This document shows positions 59,081 to 64,000 of a stretch of 64,000 nt of DNA, one piece after another. Both the position numbers and the translations under genes were made by a program. Below the pieces are notes generated by a model, which saw only the letters and a program-made list of their open reading frames with translations, searched no databases and had not been told where the DNA came from. Source of the stretch: an uncultured Roseovarius sp. (GTDB lineage Bacteria > Pseudomonadota > Alphaproteobacteria > Rhodobacterales > Rhodobacteraceae); the NCBI RefSeq assembly GCF_947489715.1, contig NZ_CANLER010000003.1, positions 62,001 to 126,000 of the forward strand, in the 5' to 3' direction. Within the stretch, counting starts at the first letter, position 1. Every line of letters starts with the position of its first letter.

Positions 59081-59677
59081 CTATTCCACCTGCACACCGG
59101 CCGCCGCCATGCCGTCCATCGCCGCGGCCAGCGATCCATCCAGATCAATCGCCCGGCACAGCCCGTCGCGGACGGTGACCGCATAGCCCAGCCTTGCCGC
59201 ATCCACGGCCGAGAAATTGACACAGAAATCCGTCGCCAGCCCAACCATCGTCAGCCGATCAATCCCCCGCGTCTGCAAATACCCGTGCAGGCCCGTGGGC
59301 GTTTCATGGTCATTCTCGAAAAACGCCGAATAGCTGTCGATCTGCGGATTATAGCCCTTGCGCACGATCATATCCGCCCGGTCGGTGTTGAGCCCGTCGT
59401 GAAATGCCGCCCCGGCGCTGCCCTGAATGCAATGGTCGGGCCACAGAACCTGCGTGCCATAGGGCATCTCCACCGTCCCGAAAGGGTCCAGCCCCGCATG
59501 CGAGGACGCGAAGGAGGAATGCCCCGCCGGGTGCCAGTCCTGGGTCAGGATCACCGCGTCAAAATCGCCCATCAGCGCATTGATCCCGGGCACGATCTCA
59601 TCCCCGCCCGCCACCGCCAGCGCCCCACCGGGGCAGAAATCATTTTGCACATCTATCACGATCAACGCATGGGTCAT
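59081..59677 (-). CDS. pncA: Nicotinamidase
   Basis: ALIVIDVQNDFCPGGALAVAGGDEIVPGIN; DHCIQGS; GLATDFCVNFSAVDA. Confidence 0.9.
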   Translation of the reverse strand: MTHALIVIDVQNDFCPGGALAVAGGDEIVPGINALMGDFDAVILTQDWHPAGHSSFASSHAGLDPFGTVEMPYGTQVLWPDHCIQGSAGAAFHDGLNTDRADMIVRKGYNPQIDSYSAFFENDHETPTGLHGYLQTRGIDRLTMVGLATDFCVNFSAVDAARLGYAVTVRDGLCRAIDLDGSLAAAMDGMAAAGVQVE

Positions 59678-59777
59678 GGGCAGCTCTCCTTTGGCCTCCA
59701 TGCCTACCTGCGCGCCCCGGCCTGCGTCAATCTCTCCCTCTTGCCGGGGGCAGGTGAAAGGCGTAAATCGCGGCCCC

Positions 59778-60692
59778 ATGTATACCATCGCCGCGCTATA
59801 TCACTTCACCCGCTTTGACGACCCCGCCAGCCTGCAGGGACCATTGCTGGATCTGTGCAAGGCCGAGGATATCCGCGGCATCCTCCTGATCGCGTCCGAA
59901 GGCGTCAACGGCACTATCGCCGGGTCACGCAAGGGCATCGACAAGGTTCTGGCCCATCTGCGCGCCCTGCCCGGCTGCACCGATCTCGAGCACAAGGAAA
60001 GCACCGCGGACACGCAACCTTTTGGCCGCCTGCGCGTGCGCCTGAAGAAAGAGATCGTGACCATGGGCCAGCCCGATGTCGATCCGCAGGCAAAGGTCGG
60101 CCATTATGTCGACCCCACCGACTGGAACGAACTGATCACCAGCCCCGATGTCGCCGTCATCGACACGCGCAACGATTACGAGGTCGCCATCGGCACGTTC
60201 CAGGGCGCCATCGACCCCGAAACCGCCAGCTTTCGCGACTTCCCCGCCTGGTGGGAAGAGAACAAGCACCGCTTCCACAACAAGCGCATCGCCATGTTCT
60301 GCACCGGCGGCATCCGGTGTGAGAAATCCACCAACTACCTGCTGGGTCAGGGGGTCGAGGATGTTTATCACCTCAAGGGCGGCATCCTGAAATATCTCGA
60401 AGAGGTGCCCGAGGCGCAAAGCACCTGGCAAGGCGATTGCTTTGTTTTCGACGGGCGCGTCTCGGTCGGGCATGGGCTGAAGGAAGGCCCGCACCAGCTC
60501 TGCTATGCCTGTCGCCGACCCGTCCTGCCCGCCGACATGACCCGCCCGGAATACGAACACGGCGTCTCATGCCACCACTGCGCGGATGAGACCAGCGAAG
60601 ACGACAAAAACCGCTTTCGCGAACGCCAGAAACAGATCGCCCTCTCCGAGGCGCGCGGTGAAAAGCACATGCAAAACCTGCCGGGCAACTGA
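59778..60692 (+). CDS. trhO: Rhodanese-related tRNA uridine hydroxylase (TrhO/YceA, UPF0176)
   Basis: GVNGTIAGSRKGID; DTRNDYEVAIGTFQGAIDP; FCTGGIRCEKSTNYLLGQG; CYACRRP. Confidence 0.9.
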   Translation: MYTIAALYHFTRFDDPASLQGPLLDLCKAEDIRGILLIASEGVNGTIAGSRKGIDKVLAHLRALPGCTDLEHKESTADTQPFGRLRVRLKKEIVTMGQPDVDPQAKVGHYVDPTDWNELITSPDVAVIDTRNDYEVAIGTFQGAIDPETASFRDFPAWWEENKHRFHNKRIAMFCTGGIRCEKSTNYLLGQGVEDVYHLKGGILKYLEEVPEAQSTWQGDCFVFDGRVSVGHGLKEGPHQLCYACRRPVLPADMTRPEYEHGVSCHHCADETSEDDKNRFRERQKQIALSEARGEKHMQNLPGN

Positions 60693-60704
60693 CCTTTTTC
60701 CCGA

Positions 60705-61922
60705 TCAGGCCGGTGCGGCGACCCGGGTTCTTGTGCGCATCAATATCACCAGCATGATCGCGATATTGAGGACATTCCACAAAATCCCGTTGATGAAGGC
60801 CATGCCGTAATCCCCGGTCAGGTCATAGATCCACCCGGACATCCAGCCGCCGATCGCCATACCCAGAATGGTCATCATCAGCACGAAGCCCACGCGCCGC
60901 CCGGCCTCTTCGCTGGGCATGTATTCACGCACCACGACCGCATAGCTGGGCACGATACCGCCCTGCGCCAGCCCGAAGATCGCACTGACCAGATAGAGCG
61001 AGACCAGCCCCCCCGCCGGCAGGTAGAGAAACAGAGCCAGACATTGCAGCGCCGATCCGATCAGCACCGTCTTCACCCCGCCCAGCCAGTCGGCCAGAAA
61101 CCCCGAGGCCAGCCGGGAAATCACACCGCAGATCAGCATCAGCGACAGCATTTGTCCGCCAATGCCCGCCGAATACCCCAGATCGACGCAGAAACTGACG
61201 ATATGGACCTGCGGCATGGACATCGCCACGCAACAGCCGATCCCGGCAAGGCCCAGCAGGATCATCAGCGCGCCGGGCCGAATGCCCGCCGCCCGTGCCC
61301 GCGACTGTGAAATCTCATCCGATCTTGCCGCCGCCGCCAGCGGCAGTTTGCGTTTCAGGACCAATGCCAACGGGATCATGCCCAGCACTGTCACCGCCGC
61401 CAGCACCCAGTAGACACCGCGCCAGCCGTAATCCTCCAGCACGCCGGATAGGATCAGCGGCCAGATCGCACCTGACAGGTAATTCCCGCTGGCCGTGATC
61501 GCCACCGCGATGCCGCGCCGGCGTAAAAACCATTGCGACACATCCGCCATCAGCGGCCCGAATCCCGCTGCCGCGCCAAACCCGATGATCATCTGCATCA
61601 GCGACAAGACCCAGACCGACCCGCTATTTGCCGCCAGCACGAACCCGGTGCACAGCACCACGCCCGCACCGATAATCGCCTTGGTCGCGCCCACCGCATC
61701 GACCATCCGCCCGATGCCCATATTGCCCAGCGCAAAGCCGATCATTGTCAGCGTGTAGGGCAGGGATACATCGCCCCGGCTCACGCCGAACTCGGCCTGC
61801 ACCGCAGGCATGATCAACACGATCACCCAGATGCCCGCACTGCATATCACCGCGATCAGCAGCGACACGGTCATGCGCGCCCAGGCATATTGGCTGTCAA
61901 GAATATCCGCGCCGTCGGTCAT
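60705..61922 (-). CDS. MFS transporter
   Basis: 12-TM pattern; start trimmed. Confidence 0.9.
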   Translation of the reverse strand: MTDGADILDSQYAWARMTVSLLIAVICSAGIWVIVLIMPAVQAEFGVSRGDVSLPYTLTMIGFALGNMGIGRMVDAVGATKAIIGAGVVLCTGFVLAANSGSVWVLSLMQMIIGFGAAAGFGPLMADVSQWFLRRRGIAVAITASGNYLSGAIWPLILSGVLEDYGWRGVYWVLAAVTVLGMIPLALVLKRKLPLAAAARSDEISQSRARAAGIRPGALMILLGLAGIGCCVAMSMPQVHIVSFCVDLGYSAGIGGQMLSLMLICGVISRLASGFLADWLGGVKTVLIGSALQCLALFLYLPAGGLVSLYLVSAIFGLAQGGIVPSYAVVVREYMPSEEAGRRVGFVLMMTILGMAIGGWMSGWIYDLTGDYGMAFINGILWNVLNIAIMLVILMRTRTRVAAPA

Positions 61923-61977
61923 GGACGCGACGTTAGGGGCGAACCGCACGGCTGTACACGCCCATTCGTCAGCCAGG

Positions 61978-62910
61978 CTATTTCCGTGAAACGCCGCGCC
62001 GCCCCAGCACGCGGTTCAGCAACCGCCCGTCGGTGATCATCAAGCCCAGGGCGATCAACCCAAATCCATATACCGCCTCACTGCCCAGCCGCTCGTCAAG
62101 AAACGCATAGCCCAGGCCAACCGCAATCGGTGGGATCAACAGGGTCACCAGCATCAGGTTGGCCGATCCCGCCCGGACAAGAATTTCAAAATAAAGCAGA
62201 TAGGCCACGGCGGTCGATAGAATGGCCACGGCAAACAGGCTGGCCCAGATCTCCGGCGACAAGTTGAAAGATGGCGCGCCGTCCACAACAAAGGCCACCG
62301 GCAACATCAGGATGGTGCTGCCGATCAACATCCCGCAGGCATTCATGATCGGCGGATATCCCGACAGGAAACGTTTCCCCCAGACACCTGCGAATGAATA
62401 GGACAGCGCCGCCCCCAATATAGCGAGCTGACCAAGATTTCTGGGGTCGAAATTTGTAAGCGCCTCAAGCCCCATGATGACAGCGACGCCCAGCACACCG
62501 AACAAGGCCCCGATGATCTTGCGCGCCGTCAGCGGTTCATCGACCAGCAGAATGCCCGCAACAACCGCCCCAAAGACCGCGGTGGTACCATTCAGGATGG
62601 ATGCCAGACCGCTCCCGATCGTCGTTTGACCCCAAAAGATCAACGAGAACGGGATCGCATTGTTCAGCGCACCCATGACCAGATAGCAGGCCCAGGCGCT
62701 GGCAGAGGTCGGGATCTTGATGCCTTTCCACCAGACGACCAGCAAAAGTGCCGGAACCGCCCAGAATACGCGGTGCAGCGTAATCGTAAGCGGCGGCACC
62801 TCGCGCAACGCGATCTCTGCAAAAAAGAAGGACCCGCCCCACACCGTTGCCAATCCAAGCAAAAGCGCGCCAGAGGTCAGATCAATCGATGGGGTTTCAA
62901 CCTGTTTCAT
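61978..62910 (-). CDS. DMT-superfamily (EamA) transporter
   Basis: two EamA-like repeats; TTVWGGSFFFAEIALREVPPL-like N-terminus, LLIPPIAVGLGYAFLDERL. Confidence 0.9.
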   Translation of the reverse strand: MKQVETPSIDLTSGALLLGLATVWGGSFFFAEIALREVPPLTITLHRVFWAVPALLLVVWWKGIKIPTSASAWACYLVMGALNNAIPFSLIFWGQTTIGSGLASILNGTTAVFGAVVAGILLVDEPLTARKIIGALFGVLGVAVIMGLEALTNFDPRNLGQLAILGAALSYSFAGVWGKRFLSGYPPIMNACGMLIGSTILMLPVAFVVDGAPSFNLSPEIWASLFAVAILSTAVAYLLYFEILVRAGSANLMLVTLLIPPIAVGLGYAFLDERLGSEAVYGFGLIALGLMITDGRLLNRVLGRRGVSRK

Positions 62911-63066
62911 TCAGGCGTCGTCGCACAGTCGGCTCAACATCGCGACCCGTTTCTTGCGCAAGATGAGCATCCCTGGACATTTTCGAAGCGATCCTCTCCC
63001 ACCCGTCACAGGCCAGAAGCGGCGTTCCGGCGCGCGGTCTGTTAATCCGGCAAAACACCGATTTTC

Positions 63067-63110
63067 ATACCGACGTAATACCGACAAAATACCGACGTTA
63101 TACCGACAAG
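63067..63110. repeat. Tandem 11-bp repeat array, four exact-period units ATACCGACNNN
   Basis: ATACCGACGTA/ATACCGACAAA/ATACCGACGTT/ATACCGACAAG. Confidence 0.85.
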
Positions 63111-63235
63111 GGTTTTTGAGGAATTTCAGCGCGTTAACCTGATTCTCCGCACGATTGAAATACGGCCGCGCCGTGGCGGTTAAAACCCCGCCGGTTCTTG
63201 CGTCGATTTTCGATCTGGAGGACACCCTTCCGGGG

Positions 63236-64000
63236 TCACTCCGATCGGTTTACGAACCCCGCCCGCCCGATGCTCTCATAGGCCTCGAAACCTGCCCGTT
63301 TGGCATCCTTGGGTGAATAGATATTGCGCAGATCGGCCAGCCGCGGCGCGTTCATCTTTTTCGCGATCCGCTTCAGATCAAGCGCCCGGAACTCGTTCCA
63401 TTCGGTCAAAATCACCAATAAATCTGCATTATTAGCGCATTTATACGGGTCTTCCTGCCAACTGACACCGGGCAGCAGCGCCTCACCTTCGTGCTTGCCC
63501 TGCGGGTCGGTCACCCGCACCCGGGCACCGCCCCCCACAAGCGCCGGAATGATCGTCAGGCTGGGGGCATCGCGCATGTCGTCGGTGTTGGGCTTGAACG
63601 TCACGCCCAGCACCCCGATCAGCTTGCCATTGAAGGATCCGTCGCAGAGATCCAGCAACTTGTCGATCATTCGACGCTTGATCTCTTCATTGACGCCGAT
63701 CACCGTTTCAGTGATCTGCATCGGCAGGCCATGCTCTTGCCCGATCCGGGCCAAAGCCTTGGTATCCTTGGGAAAACAGCTCCCGCCATATCCCGGCCCG
63801 GCATGCAGGAATTTGTTGCCGATGCGTCCATCCAACCCCATGCCATGGCTCACCTGCTTCACATCCGCGCCGGTGCGCTCGCACAAAGCGGCGATCTCAT
63901 TGATGAACGTAATCTTGGTCGCCAGATAGGCATTGGCCGCATATTTGATCATCTCGGCACTTTCCAGACCCGTGGTGATGATCGGAAAATCCCGCAGGTA
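63236..64000 (-). CDS. ugd: UDP-glucose 6-dehydrogenase, 5' end beyond the window
   Basis: ITTGLESAEMIKYAANAYLATKITFINEIAALCE; GPGYGGSCFPKDTKAL; GVTFKPNTDDMRDAPSL; frame stays open to window edge. Confidence 0.9.
   Translation of the reverse strand, partial: YLRDFPIITTGLESAEMIKYAANAYLATKITFINEIAALCERTGADVKQVSHGMGLDGRIGNKFLHAGPGYGGSCFPKDTKALARIGQEHGLPMQITETVIGVNEEIKRRMIDKLLDLCDGSFNGKLIGVLGVTFKPNTDDMRDAPSLTIIPALVGGGARVRVTDPQGKHEGEALLPGVSWQEDPYKCANNADLLVILTEWNEFRALDLKRIAKKMNAPRLADLRNIYSPKDAKRAGFEAYESIGRAGFVNRSE

Noticed and set aside
1-64000. tRNA or rRNA genes
   Set aside because: No cloverleaf or rRNA signature recognised by eye; a tRNAscan-SE run would be decisive

Overview
This 64 kb window looks like an alphaproteobacterial chromosome segment of Rhodobacteraceae (Roseobacter) type, judged from gene content and codon style only. 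The left ~8 kb is an accessory, decaying region. It holds soxC plus a small cytochrome c, an SDR, a DUF3088-like protein, an ArsR regulator with an ArsP/DUF318-type permease, a decayed second soxC 5' fragment, a dead IS3-family element, and two NTF2/SnoaL-like genes, one of them frameshifted. Next comes a MarR-controlled redox cluster (monooxygenase, membrane CDGSH/Fer4 fusion, cytochrome b561, MBL hydrolase). The rest is mostly well-packed core genome: mcd, recO, yqgE, an RND pump, moaB, UDG, gshA, rsmE, ubiA, OmpA, LysR/MttB/GcvT-like, acpS-pdxJ-relA/spoT-rpoZ-folK, NYN, rppH, luxR-luxI, RecD-like helicase, TIGR02186/TSUP, rimI-tsaB-nifU, pncA, trhO, MFS, DMT and ugd. The most unusual signals are non-coding. 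(i) A dispersed element with two adjacent hairpins, one with a compensatory base-pair change between copies, sits at convergent gene ends at ~37.1 kb and ~40.9 kb. (ii) A second dispersed ~45 bp gene-end element lies at ~36.9 kb and ~54.2 kb. (iii) Two arrays of exact 11-bp direct repeats (ATACCGACNNN) lie 14 kb apart. (iv) Perfect palindromes lie in front of the ArsR, MarR and NYN/folK genes, and a CGTACG-rich structured spacer lies at 12.7 kb. The best protein-level candidate for an uncharacterised system is the LysR/MttB-like/GcvT-like module. It is bracketed by element (i) and has no corrinoid protein nearby. No CRISPR array, rRNA or tRNA was recognised.
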